From: Sorangium cellulosum So0157-2
GTDB taxonomy: Bacteria > Myxococcota_A > Polyangia > Polyangiales > Polyangiaceae
DNA: 64,000 nt
Reading direction: 5' to 3'
Assembly: GCF_000418325.1 (NCBI RefSeq)
Contig: NC_021658.1
Location: forward strand, 3,534,001-3,598,000
Part shown: positions 1-8,315 of the stretch, piece by piece
How positions within the stretch are numbered: position 1 is the stretch's first letter
How the letters are laid out: the number at the start of each line of letters is the position of its first letter
Notes under the pieces: generated by a model
Told to the model about the DNA's origin: nothing
Databases searched by the model: none
What the model saw: the letters and a program-made list of their open reading frames with translations, nothing else
Position numbers and translations under genes: made by a program

Positions 1-40
1 CCTTCGCTGCGCTCGTTGCCGGTCAAGAAGGAGGACGGAA

Positions 41-823
41 ATGACCACGGTGAAGACTCACGACTGGAGAATGTTTCGGAGGACGTCGGTGCTCGGCGCC
101 TTGGTCTTGGGCGCGCTCACGCTCGGCAATGCGCGGCCGGCGCAGGCGCAGGAACCAGGCGGCAGCTGCATCGAGGATTTCTCGGACTCCTTTGCGCTCT
201 CGAATGTGCACGACCAGGCGCGAACACACTTCGGGACGTGGAGCACCGTGGACGCAAGCGGGACGGTGGTGCCGTGCAGCAACTCTGCGGGAGCAGCGGG
301 TTGCTGGCTGTATCGGGCCCGCTGTGGCCTCTCCCGTTACTACGTTCACGTGTTTCCGGCCGGGCCTTACAATCCAGACCATCTTCACCTTCCCTTCAGC
401 AACCCTAACCTCCAGCCCCTGTGCGGCTGCGATCCTGGAGATGGAGGTGGACTCGGCTACGGCTACCGTGTGAACAACGTCTGCAGCTCAACGTGCCCGG
501 ACTGGGCGAACGAGCCACGCGCGGGCACCTTTCCCCACACGAATGCAGACGCCATTAACATAGCCGTGGACAATACCGCTCTGGGGAGCAGCACATTCGA
601 CCTGTTCGACATCACCATCGGCGGTGACAAGACGGTCGAGCTGGTTTGGTTCGATGGGACGAACCTGAGAGCGTCCGGGCCCTTGACGCCGGGCTATCAC
701 GAATTGGACGTCAGCAACACGCCATGGGCTCAGCTGTGGGACTACAACCATTTTTGGGGCATTGACGATGAACCAGGGCCGATCCACGTCATCGACCTGG
801 GCGTGTCGGCCCCAGGAAGCTAA
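41..823 (+). CDS. Secreted hypothetical protein
   Basis: A 260-residue protein whose function I do not recognise. Residues about 11-37 form a signal peptide: an Arg-Arg pair, a hydrophobic Leu/Gly/Ala stretch, then an A-Q-A type cleavage site, so the product is exported. The mature part is rich in Cys, Trp, Asn and Gly and has cysteines spaced as if for disulfides. The start is fixed by a strong GAAGGAGG ribosome site about 8 bases upstream of the ATG. No catalytic motif is visible. It stands alone; the next gene begins about 450 bases later. A lectin-like or surface role is possible but is only a guess. Confidence 0.7.
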   Translation: MTTVKTHDWRMFRRTSVLGALVLGALTLGNARPAQAQEPGGSCIEDFSDSFALSNVHDQARTHFGTWSTVDASGTVVPCSNSAGAAGCWLYRARCGLSRYYVHVFPAGPYNPDHLHLPFSNPNLQPLCGCDPGDGGGLGYGYRVNNVCSSTCPDWANEPRAGTFPHTNADAINIAVDNTALGSSTFDLFDITIGGDKTVELVWFDGTNLRASGPLTPGYHELDVSNTPWAQLWDYNHFWGIDDEPGPIHVIDLGVSAPGS

Positions 824-1273
824 GCTCCCTGTTACCGAGCACGGTACTTGATGGACAGGAGGCCCTCGGCGATCCGGTTCTTTGATGGGAGGGGCGCGTA
901 AATACGCGACACCTGGTCGAAGTGGATCGGCGGGTGCCAGCTTCGATGATGGGCTCGCGTTCGAGCGGATCCCCCGCCCGAACGCGTAGTTGCCTCACGC
1001 TGGGGAGCCCCGGCCGTGTCAAGGCTGCCCCGCAGGGGCACCGCCGGAGGCGGTCGCAGGGCCTCGATATGGTTGGGCACCCCCAGCACCCCATCACGTA
1101 GCCGGATCGCACGCCCATCGAAGAGCGTGCTCGGTAACACTCCCGGACATCGTTGTTGTACACTTTGTACCCAGGATCGCCTATGATCGCAGGTCCGCAT
1201 GACCACAGACGTTGACAACATCCGTGTCCTGGGGCTTAGCGCGACCTGGCGTAGGGCCCGAGCGCCGCTGGGC
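824..1273. other. Intergenic stretch with no convincing gene
   Basis: No gene is called here. The minus strand stays open across most of it and the predicted peptide has a fairly normal composition near its end, so this could be the worn remnant of a lost gene. There is no ribosome site and no recognisable motif. Confidence 0.4.
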
Positions 1274-2560
1274 ATGACTTTGCAGCACCGCCATTCTGAG
1301 GAAGGACCTTCGCTTGGGCGCAGGCGTCGGACGTCGTGGGCGACCATCGCTTTCATAGCACTGGGCATGGCCACTGCCTGCGTCCAGGCGGAGTCCGCGG
1401 TGACGCCCACTGCCGACGCCGGTGCCGGCGGTAGAGACGCCGACCGTGAGACGGGTGTTGGCGGCGGAATCGGCGGCGAGGCGGGTTCGAACGACGCGCA
1501 GCCCGAACCCGCTAGCCTCGCTTCTGCCCAGACAGTGGCCGTCCGGCTGGCTCGCCTGCTATGGGACGCCGAGCCCGAGGCTGCTCTGATCGCGCGCCTG
1601 GATAACGACCGGTCGTCGTCCCGGGTGGCGGCCGTCGCCGCCGAGATGTTGGATGATCCGCGCGCGCGCATGGGCCTCGAGGCGTGGATCCGGTGGCTGC
1701 TCCGGCTCGACGACTTGGCGACCGAGACCAAAGAAGCGGTCGAGCTGCTGCCTGATGTCCGCGCGAGCATGGCGAGCGAGGCGGTGAAGCTCGCCGAGTA
1801 CGTCGCGTTCGATGGGGATGGCCGCATCGATACGCTGTTTCTGGCGCCGTACACGATGATGGATGGGGCACTCGGCCGGCACTACGGCGTGGACCTCGCG
1901 CCGGACGCAGCCTGGCAGCCCGTCGAATTCCCGACGCATGATCGGGTCGGATTGCTCGGGACCGCCGGGGTGTTGACCCGCTATTCCGGACGGTATCAGC
2001 CGCCCTGGCCCGCGCGGCGGTATTGGCTGCTCTCCGACACGCTGCTCTGCGAGATGCTGCCCATTGCGCCACCGGCCCCGAGCGTGCTGGGAACCCCCAC
2101 CGTTCCCATGCGGTCCGCGCGACAGCAGATGATCGAAGTGACGGCGTCTCCGGACTGCATGGCGTGCCATTTTGCCGTGAATCCACTTGGATTCGCGTTC
2201 GTCGGATTCGACACTCTGGGGCGAGCCGTGTCCACGGACGGAGAAAGCCCGGTCGACCCCTCGGGCGCCTTGCCGGTCGGTGACAGCAGCGAGCTGTCGT
2301 TCACCGGACAGCCAGACCTGATCCGCCAGCTCATGGATCGCCCGGAGACGGGACGCTGCTTGGCGCGGAGGCTGCTGTCCTATGCGCTGGACCCGTCGCC
2401 TGACTCGGGAAACGCGGAACACAGCAGATTCGTTCGTCTGACTCCGGAGCTCCGCGCCAGCTTCGAAACTGCTGCCGCCGAAGCGGCGCGCACGAACATG
2501 ATCCGTGATCTCTTCATCGCCGTCACGCGTACGCCGTCATTCCGGGCAGCCGCCGAGTAG
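1274..2560 (+). CDS. DUF1592/DUF1588-family lipoprotein with CxxCH motif
   Basis: A 428-residue exported protein. From the chosen ATG it begins with basic residues (G-R-R-R-R-T), a hydrophobic segment and a lipobox ending M-A-T-A-C, followed by an Ala/Gly/Asp-rich linker typical of myxobacterial lipoproteins. The body matches the DUF1592-DUF1588-DUF1585 group known from planctomycete and myxobacterial secreted proteins. The clearest sign is D-C-M-A-C-H-F followed by N-P-L-G-F and F-D-T-L-G, the DUF1588 signature with a CxxCH that could bind haem. The C-terminal part with C-L-A-R-R-L-L-S-Y fits DUF1585. The usual N-terminal haem domain of longer relatives is absent. An in-frame ATG at 1199 is possible but has no better ribosome site. 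Substrate unknown. Confidence 0.75.
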   Translation: MTLQHRHSEEGPSLGRRRRTSWATIAFIALGMATACVQAESAVTPTADAGAGGRDADRETGVGGGIGGEAGSNDAQPEPASLASAQTVAVRLARLLWDAEPEAALIARLDNDRSSSRVAAVAAEMLDDPRARMGLEAWIRWLLRLDDLATETKEAVELLPDVRASMASEAVKLAEYVAFDGDGRIDTLFLAPYTMMDGALGRHYGVDLAPDAAWQPVEFPTHDRVGLLGTAGVLTRYSGRYQPPWPARRYWLLSDTLLCEMLPIAPPAPSVLGTPTVPMRSARQQMIEVTASPDCMACHFAVNPLGFAFVGFDTLGRAVSTDGESPVDPSGALPVGDSSELSFTGQPDLIRQLMDRPETGRCLARRLLSYALDPSPDSGNAEHSRFVRLTPELRASFETAAAEAARTNMIRDLFIAVTRTPSFRAAAE

Positions 2561-2766
2561 GTCGACCCCGTGGGCGAATGGCCTCATTCGCTCGCGGGGC
2601 TGGCGATCGAGCCTAGGTGGTTCCCAGACGTTCCGCACGTGGATCGCGCCCTGATGTCATCCCAGCCGAGCCCAGCTGCTATGAGCGCTCACATGGCAGG
2701 CGGTGCGGGGGTCGCTGCGGGTGCTGGAGGCGTGAGCGGGGGAGGGGAGCGAGGTCGCGGGCCTCG

Positions 2767-3264
2767 TCACGCCTGCTCGGGCACGCCTCCCCGGACGGGA
2801 GGCAGCGGCAGCGTGACGCCCTCGGACAGGTTGCCCTTGCCGGGGACGTGGTTGATCTCGAGCCGGATGCCGTCCGGATCCTCGAACAGGATCGAGTAGT
2901 AGCCGGACGCCCACGCGCCCTCCTCGGGCGCGTGCACGAGCGTGCCGCCGAGCGCGGCCAGCGTGCCCTCGAAGAACCGGTGGAACGCGTCGATGTCCTC
3001 GCGGCTGCGGGCGCGGAAGCACAGGTGGTGGAGGCCGGGCTTGTACTGGTGAAAGCGGGCGCCCGCGTGCTCCGGGTTCACGGGGCGAATCAGCAGGCCG
3101 GTCTTTCCGCCGATGTAATAGAGCGTGGGCCTCTCGGTCTCGTTGCCCGGGTCGTCGTACTGACACTGCATCTCGAAGTGCTCGCACAGCGCGCGGTAGA
3201 ACGCGCGGCTGCGCGGGAAGTCGGTGACCGAGAGCTGGATATGGGCGATTCCGGCGAGGTTCAT
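2767..3264 (-). CDS. VOC-family (glyoxalase/dioxygenase fold) protein
   Basis: A 165-residue protein of the vicinal oxygen chelate superfamily. The N-terminal H-I-Q-L-S-V-T-D, central G-L-H-H-L-C-F and C-terminal D-P-D-G-I-R-L-E motifs supply the usual His...His...Glu metal ligands across two beta-alpha-beta-beta-beta modules. Family members are glyoxalases, ring-cleavage dioxygenases or antibiotic-binding proteins, and the substrate here cannot be told. The reading frame stays open far upstream into the antisense of the protease gene, but homology starts at the M-N-L-A-G Met, which I use. A worn copy of exactly this gene start lies at 7143-7193. Confidence 0.85.
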   Translation of the reverse strand: MNLAGIAHIQLSVTDFPRSRAFYRALCEHFEMQCQYDDPGNETERPTLYYIGGKTGLLIRPVNPEHAGARFHQYKPGLHHLCFRARSREDIDAFHRFFEGTLAALGGTLVHAPEEGAWASGYYSILFEDPDGIRLEINHVPGKGNLSEGVTLPLPPVRGGVPEQA

Positions 3265-3395
3265 GGCGAACACGGTAGCCCAGAACCGACCGCCGGGGGC
3301 ATCGCGCCGCGCGCGCCGCGGAGGCGCGGCTGCCTTCGGCCGCGCGCGACGGCGCGCCCGGGGTGAGGCGCGCTGGCCGCGCCGCGCGCTCGCTC

Positions 3396-4691
3396 CTACA
3401 AGCGCTCGATGCGGAAGCTCCGGGTCTTGTTGTCGAAGTTGTGGGGGGCGAGGTTCGCGTCCGTGGTGAAGATGCGCGACTCGGACGAGTATTGCCAGAG
3501 GCCGTCGTAGAGCGTCAGCTTCAGGCCGGAGGGGACGCGGACGGAGCTGACCCTCTGGTCCCATGGGGTGCTGAAAAAGAGGGAGGAGCCGATGCCGTAC
3601 ATGACCGAGGCGCCCGAGAGCCCGGCGTTCTCGTACAAGGTGACCACGTCCGGCTGCGGGTCCGAGGCGTTCGCGACGACGATGCTCGAGATGGTGTTGT
3701 CGAAGCCCACGGCCGCCAGATTCGTGTCCGAGGTGAAGACGCGCGCCTCGCCCCCGCGGTCGGGGTGCATGAAGGCCGTGACCCGGAGCCCGGCGGGGAC
3801 CTTGATGGCGCTCGCGCGGTTGTCTCCGATGATCGTCGCGTCCGTGAGGTCGTGGCGGCCGAGCCCGAAGCCCTGCGAGATGCCGGAGAAGTTCGAGAGA
3901 TCGTGGAGCACCACCTGGTCGCTGGGGTGGACGGTGGGGCCGCCGGCGATCGTGGCGTCGATCCACGCGCGGTGGCGCGCGACGTCGACGCCGGTGACCC
4001 TCGCGTGCAGGTTCGTGCCGTCCTGCCCGTTCACGCCCGAGAACACGGCGACCTGACGCCCGTCGACGAACCACGGGCCGCCGGAGTCGCCGTTCCAGCC
4101 CGAGCCCGTCACGCCCGTCCCCAGGAGCTCCTCGTCGGAGTACCAGCCGTCGATGTGGAGGATCGCCTTCTTGAGCGACGGCGCCATCACCAGCGGCGTG
4201 CCCTCGCTCCCCCAGCCGTAGGCCGTCGCGTCCATGCCGGTCGCGACCGACGTCGCCTCGGCCAGCTGGACGAACGGTCCAGCGGCGGCCTCGGTCAGGT
4301 GGAGCAGCACGATGTCGGCCCTGGCCGAGGGCACCTGGACGGCGTCGACCGCGATGCGCTGGCCCGCGAGGTACGTGTTGCTGCCGACGCGCACCGCCGA
4401 CGTCTCGCCCTCGTCCGCGATGCAGTGCTGCGCGGTGAGCACCCAGCGCGGCGCGACGAGCGTGCCCGTGCACTGGAAGAAGTCGCCCGTGCTCCCGCGC
4501 ACGTCGAAGACCTGGACGGCCCAGGGGCTCGCCTCGGCGACCTCGCCGCCGACGATCTCGGACGACTGCGTCTCGAGCGCCTCGATCGGCTCGTCCGACG
4601 CGCCATCCAACGAGCAGCCCGTGGAGAGGGCGAGCGCGGCGCCTGCGCACGCCGCGAGACCAAGCTGATGACCAAGTTCTCTCTTCTTCAT
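3396..4691 (-). CDS. Trypsin-like serine protease lipoprotein with beta/gamma-crystallin repeats
   Basis: A 431-residue lipoprotein. Cys26 follows a lipobox (L-S-T-G-C). An activation-type site S-S-E-I-V-G-G-E (about 43-50) opens an S1 protease domain with His89 (T-A-Q-H-C), Asp126 (A-D-I-V-L) and Ser203 (G-D-S-G-G-P), so the catalytic triad is complete. After about residue 255 come crystallin-like Greek-key motifs (F-S-G, G-L-G-R-H-D, S-S-I-V-V, S-S-V-R-V-P), which in this family often bind calcium. It probably acts on extracellular protein while held at the outer membrane. The close paralogue at 6269-6958 lacks the protease domain. ATG chosen because both paralogues share the M-K-K-R-E-L-G-H start. 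Confidence 0.9.
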   Translation of the reverse strand: MKKRELGHQLGLAACAGAALALSTGCSLDGASDEPIEALETQSSEIVGGEVAEASPWAVQVFDVRGSTGDFFQCTGTLVAPRWVLTAQHCIADEGETSAVRVGSNTYLAGQRIAVDAVQVPSARADIVLLHLTEAAAGPFVQLAEATSVATGMDATAYGWGSEGTPLVMAPSLKKAILHIDGWYSDEELLGTGVTGSGWNGDSGGPWFVDGRQVAVFSGVNGQDGTNLHARVTGVDVARHRAWIDATIAGGPTVHPSDQVVLHDLSNFSGISQGFGLGRHDLTDATIIGDNRASAIKVPAGLRVTAFMHPDRGGEARVFTSDTNLAAVGFDNTISSIVVANASDPQPDVVTLYENAGLSGASVMYGIGSSLFFSTPWDQRVSSVRVPSGLKLTLYDGLWQYSSESRIFTTDANLAPHNFDNKTRSFRIERL

Positions 4692-4959
4692 TCTACCTCT
4701 ACATCATTATTATGATGATGATGTGATGATGTTCAGACGATCGTTCGCGCCGAGGGAGTCCGCCTCCGCCGGGCGGCTGCCAGCGCGATCGAGGTCAAGC
4801 CAGCGTTCGTTGGCGATTCGTCAGCAAGCAGAGCGACAGGGCCTGTGATGACGGCATGCCCGGCTCGGCGACGACGCGCCGGGCCCGATACGGTGGAGGG
4901 ACCACCAGAGCGGGAGGCCCGGCGGCAGGCGTGCGAAATCCGCCCGCGACCGCTCGAGA

Positions 4960-5037
4960 ATCACGTCCAGAGTATGCCTCGCTACCCGGAGCGACGCCAG
5001 GCGACGATCTGGAACGGCCGCGTTCGAGGCGTGGAAC
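4960..5037 (+). repeat. 78-bp dispersed repeat, copy A
   Basis: One of four copies in the window. It begins ATCACGTCCAGAG and ends TTCGAGGCGTGGAAC. It aligns without gaps to 6977-7054 with about ten differences. It lies about 270 bases upstream of the protease lipoprotein start. The rest of the intergenic stretch 4692-5067 shows only short GATGAT runs near 4705-4735 and no gene. Confidence 0.8.
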
Positions 5038-5067
5038 GAGGCGGCATGGTGGCCGTCCCGAAATGGG

Positions 5068-5964
5068 TCACGACGGCGCGGCGTCGACCTCGATGGGTCG
5101 GCTGGCCAGGAGGTCGTCCAGCAAGGCGCGCAGCGCCGCCGATTGGCGGGCGGCCCGGGTATACAGGGCGGTCGCTTGAATCACCGGCATCTCGACGTCG
5201 GGGAGCAGGCGTACCAGCGACCCTCGCTCCAGGTCACGCGATGCGAGGAACTCGGGGACGAGGGCGATGCCCAGCCCGGCCCTCGCCGCGTCCCGCGTGA
5301 CGATCATGTTGCTGGTGCTCATGCGCCAGGGGACGCGCACGGTCTCCCCGCCGATCTTCCACTGGATGATGTCGGGCCGCGGGACGACGACGGCGTGCCG
5401 GGCGAGGTCGGCGGGCCTCCGGGGCATGTCGTGCTGCTCCAGCCAGCTCGGCGAGGCGACGATGACCATCGAGATGTCGGCCAGCTTGTGGCTGATCAGC
5501 GCGCTGTCCTGGATCGCCCCCATGCGGATGGCCAGGTCGTAGCCGTCGTTGACCAGGTTGACGCGCCCATCATCGAGGCGCAGGTCGACGCGGACCGCCG
5601 GATAACGCCTCATGAACGCGAACACGCGGGGCGCGATCGCCGCCTGGCCATAGGCGACCGACGCCGTGACGCGCAGCAGCCCGGAGGGGGCCGCGTGGCG
5701 GCGCTTGACCTCGGCGGTCGCCTGCTGCGCGTCTCGAACGATGGGCTGGACCCGGTCGAAGAACCGCCTGCCCGTATCCGTCAGGCTGAGCGCGCGCGTG
5801 GAGCGGATCAGCAGCGGCGCGCCGAGCCGCTTCTCGAGCAGCGCGAGGTTGCGGCTGATGGTCGCCTTGGGGAGGCCGAGCGCCCGGCCGGCCGCGCTGA
5901 GCGAGCCTTCCTCGACGATGCGCACGAACATCGACAGACCTGACAGATCATCGGGCTCCCTCAA
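5068..5964 (-). CDS. LysR-family transcriptional regulator
   Basis: A 298-residue regulator. The N-terminal winged helix-turn-helix (M-F-V-R-I-V-E-E-G-S-L-S-A-A-G-R to about residue 70) resembles the subgroup whose members start with D-L-x-x-L-x-M-F. The rest is a periplasmic-binding-like effector domain (L-L-R-V-T-A-S at about 100, G-Y-D-L-A-I-R-M-G at about 150). I place the start at TTG 5964 because GGAG lies 10 bases upstream and the length matches the family; the frame continues to 6117 but that part is low-complexity Pro/Arg. The start lies inside repeat copy C, which therefore carries the ribosome site. Target gene unknown; the crystallin lipoproteins on both sides are candidates. Confidence 0.85.
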   Translation of the reverse strand: MREPDDLSGLSMFVRIVEEGSLSAAGRALGLPKATISRNLALLEKRLGAPLLIRSTRALSLTDTGRRFFDRVQPIVRDAQQATAEVKRRHAAPSGLLRVTASVAYGQAAIAPRVFAFMRRYPAVRVDLRLDDGRVNLVNDGYDLAIRMGAIQDSALISHKLADISMVIVASPSWLEQHDMPRRPADLARHAVVVPRPDIIQWKIGGETVRVPWRMSTSNMIVTRDAARAGLGIALVPEFLASRDLERGSLVRLLPDVEMPVIQATALYTRAARQSAALRALLDDLLASRPIEVDAAPS

Positions 5965-5965
5965 T

Positions 5966-6043
5966 GTTCCACTCCTCGAACGCCGCCATTCCGGGGCGCC
6001 GCCTGGCGCCGCCGCGGGCATCTTCGCACACTCCGGACGTGAT
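5966..6043 (-). repeat. 78-bp dispersed repeat, copy C
   Basis: Reverse-oriented copy of the 78-bp repeat, reading ATCACGTCCGGAG to GAGGAGTGGAAC on the minus strand. It directly abuts the LysR TTG start, so its last bases provide that gene's ribosome site. It is the most diverged in the middle yet has exactly the same length as the others. Confidence 0.75.
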
Positions 6044-6268
6044 CCTAAGCGTGGCGGCGGCGGCGGCGGTGGGCCCGCACATGTCGGGGCTCGAGGGGAA
6101 GGGGGCCTGCTGCGCAAAGGACCGCGGGAGCGCGCCGAGCTCGCCTCGCGTGGCCCAGCCTGGGTTGAGCTCGGCGCCCGCCGCGGCGAGGGCGCGGCGG
6201 CCGGCGGCCGCGAGAGCGCGACGGCGCGGTCGGGGTGAGGCGCGCTGCCGCGCTCCGCGCGCTCGATC

Positions 6269-6958
6269 CTACAAGCGCTCGATGATGAAGCTGCGGGCCT
6301 TGTTGTCGAAGCCGTGGGGAGCCAGGTTCGCGTCTGCCGTGAAGACGCGTGACTCCGGCGAAGTCCAGAAGTACCCGTCGTAGAGCGTCAGCTTGAAGCC
6401 GGGGGGGACGCGGACGGAGCTGACCCTCGCGTCCCATGTGCCGTTGAAGAAGAAGTTGCCGCCGACGCTGTACACGAACGATTGTCCCGTGAAGTTGGCG
6501 TTCTCGTAGAAGGTGACCACGTCCAGCTGCGGGTCCGAGGCGTGCGAGACGACGATGCTCGAGATGATCTCGTCCGCGCTCACCGACACGCCGTTCGTGC
6601 CCGCGGTCGCGAGGTTCGTGTCCGAGGTGAAGACGTACGCCCCCTCCTCGAAGTTGGCGTTGAAGAAGACCGTGACCCGGAGCCCGGCAGGGACCCTGAT
6701 CGAGCTCGTGCGGTCGTTGCCGATGATCGTCAGGTCGTCGACGTCGTAGCGCCCGATCCCGAAGGCCTGCGAGGCGCCGGAGAAGTCCGAGTGCTCGTAG
6801 AGCACCACCTCGTCGCCGACGATCGCGGACGAGCGCGGCTCGAGCGCCTCGAGCGGCTCGTCCGATGCGCCTTCAAACGAGCAGCCCGTGGAGAGGCCGA
6901 GCGCGGCGCCCGCGCACACCGCGAGACCAAGCCGATGACCAAGTTCTCTCTTCTTCAT
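6269..6958 (-). CDS. Beta/gamma-crystallin lipoprotein (protease-less paralogue)
   Basis: A 229-residue lipoprotein nearly identical at both ends to the protease lipoprotein at 3396-4691: same M-K-K-R-E-L-G-H signal, lipobox L-S-T-G-C at Cys26, and the same crystallin repeats (G-I-G-R-Y-D, T-I-I-G-N-D-R, F-T-S-D-T-N-L, S-S-V-R-V-P) to the same C-terminus I-E-R-L. Between them it keeps a vestige of the protease activation site (S-S-A-I-V-G-D-E-V) and jumps straight to V-L-Y-E-H, which aligns with D-Q-V-V-L-H after the protease domain. It therefore looks like an in-frame deletion derivative. Likely a calcium-stabilised surface protein; function not known. Confidence 0.85.
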   Translation of the reverse strand: MKKRELGHRLGLAVCAGAALGLSTGCSFEGASDEPLEALEPRSSAIVGDEVVLYEHSDFSGASQAFGIGRYDVDDLTIIGNDRTSSIRVPAGLRVTVFFNANFEEGAYVFTSDTNLATAGTNGVSVSADEIISSIVVSHASDPQLDVVTFYENANFTGQSFVYSVGGNFFFNGTWDARVSSVRVPPGFKLTLYDGYFWTSPESRVFTADANLAPHGFDNKARSFIIERL

Positions 6959-6976
6959 TCTGCCTCCACATCATTC

Positions 6977-7054
6977 ATCACGTCCGGAGCATGCCGCGTC
7001 ACCCGGAGCGATGCCAGGCGGCGATCTGGAACGGCCGCGTTCGAGGCGTGGAAC
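6977..7054 (+). repeat. 78-bp dispersed repeat, copy B
   Basis: The copy nearest the apparent consensus, ATCACGTCCGGAGC...CGAGGCGTGGAAC. It ends about 20 bases upstream (on the minus strand) of the crystallin lipoprotein start, so it lies in that gene's promoter region. Confidence 0.8.
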
Positions 7055-7142
7055 AACGCAGCATCGCGCTGTTCGCGTCGAGCTGCATCTTTATGATGCG
7101 CGCGCCGACTGGGGCAACGCCGTCCACGTCTGGTCATCGGCA

Positions 7143-7193
7143 CGAGCTGGATATCGGCGCTTCCGGAGAGATTCATGGCGATCACGATAGCCC
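7143..7193 (-). pseudogene. 5' remnant of the VOC gene
   Basis: About 51 bases matching 3231-3281 around the start codon of the VOC gene: the same upstream GGGCTA, the ATG, and M-N-L-x-G-x-A-x-I-Q-L. The rest of the gene is missing. With the duplicated crystallin gene next to it, this shows a larger segment was copied and then trimmed. Confidence 0.6.
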
Positions 7194-7415
7194 CGATAGG
7201 GAGTGACTACGGCTCCTGTGCCAGCGGCGCGGAGTGCCCTGCATAGGGAAGGCGCCGTGTCGCGCGCCCGCGGGCCGCGGGGGTGCGGCCCGCGCGCACG
7301 TCAGCCGGCGCCGGCGAGCGCCGCGCGCGCTGCGCACGTTCGTGACGCGCCTTCGCGCTTGACGACGGATCCTGGATTCGGCGACCTTTGCGTAAACTAC
7401 GCTACAGGAGCCTTC

Positions 7416-8315
7416 ATGCGCCATCGGTTCCCGATCATCGCGACGTTGACCGCCGTTTCGCTGCTGCTCACCGCGAGCGCCCGCGCCGCCGACGGAGAGG
7501 ACGAAGTCACGCTCAAGAACGGCGGCACGATCCGGGGCACCGTCGTCGCGTCCGAGCCCGGGGAGAGCGTGAAGATCATCGAGCTGGGCGAGAAGGAGGT
7601 GCGCGTCATCCCCTGGTCCCAGGTGTCGGACGTGGAGCGCGGAAAGTTCGCGCCGAAGAGCGCCGCGCAGCCCGGCGCTGCGGGGCCGGGCTACGGCGCC
7701 GCACCGCCGCCGCAGCCGGTCCCGGCCCCTGAGCCGACGCTCGGCGCGCCCGGCGTGGTGCGGCTGCATGTCGACAGCCCGACGCCCGTGCGGGTGCTCG
7801 AGGAAGCCTCCACGACGTACGGCGCCTACGGCGGCTACGGCTTTGCCGTCAAGAAGATCCGGCCCGTCTGCGTCTCGCCGTGCGACAAGGTGATCGACGG
7901 CAGCGACGGGCGCAAGTTCTCGCTCTCTCCGGAGGACATGCCGCCGCCGGACCCGTTCACGTTCGCGCAGATGACGGGCGACGTCACCCTTCACGTGGAC
8001 CCCGGCAGCTACGGGCGCCGCACCGCCGCGTCCTGGCTGAACATTCTGGGCCTTACCGCCGCGGTCACGGGCGGCACCCTGTGGTTTGTGAGCAGCGTCG
8101 GCACGGACGTCGACTCGGACCCCTCGAACGACGACGGGGGCGGAGCTCTCAAGACCGTGGGCATCGTCTCGCTCATCGGCGGCGGCGCAGCGCTCGCCGG
8201 CGGCATCGTGCTGTGGGCGACGTCGGGCACATCGGTCACGCTCGAGCAGCACGGTGAGAAGCCGGCTGGCAAGGCGGCGCGGGTCAAGCCGCGCTACTGG
8301 CTGGGCGAGTTCTGA
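7416..8315 (+). CDS. Exported hypothetical protein, two C-terminal membrane segments
   Basis: A 299-residue protein of unrecognised family. It starts with a signal peptide (M-R-H-R-F-P then a hydrophobic stretch, A-R-A-A cleavage). Residues about 30-65 form a compact beta-rich domain (L-K-N-G-G-T-I-R-G-T-V and later V-I-P-W-S-Q-V), followed by a Pro/Ala/Gly linker, a region with C-V-S-P-C and two hydrophobic segments near residues 210-235 and 245-270. This resembles other myxobacterial envelope proteins with a small N-terminal domain and a membrane hairpin. CAGGAG 6 bases upstream fixes the ATG. Its stop overlaps the next start (TGATG), so the two are probably co-translated. Confidence 0.7.
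   Translation: MRHRFPIIATLTAVSLLLTASARAADGEDEVTLKNGGTIRGTVVASEPGESVKIIELGEKEVRVIPWSQVSDVERGKFAPKSAAQPGAAGPGYGAAPPPQPVPAPEPTLGAPGVVRLHVDSPTPVRVLEEASTTYGAYGGYGFAVKKIRPVCVSPCDKVIDGSDGRKFSLSPEDMPPPDPFTFAQMTGDVTLHVDPGSYGRRTAASWLNILGLTAAVTGGTLWFVSSVGTDVDSDPSNDDGGGALKTVGIVSLIGGGAALAGGIVLWATSGTSVTLEQHGEKPAGKAARVKPRYWLGEF

Noticed and set aside
832..1163. Minus-strand peptide as a gene
   Set aside because: No start, no ribosome site and no motif; composition alone is not enough.
2767..4650. A single 627-residue minus-strand frame covering the VOC gene and beyond
   Set aside because: Only the last 165 codons look like a protein family; the rest is the Arg-rich antisense frame of the protease gene.
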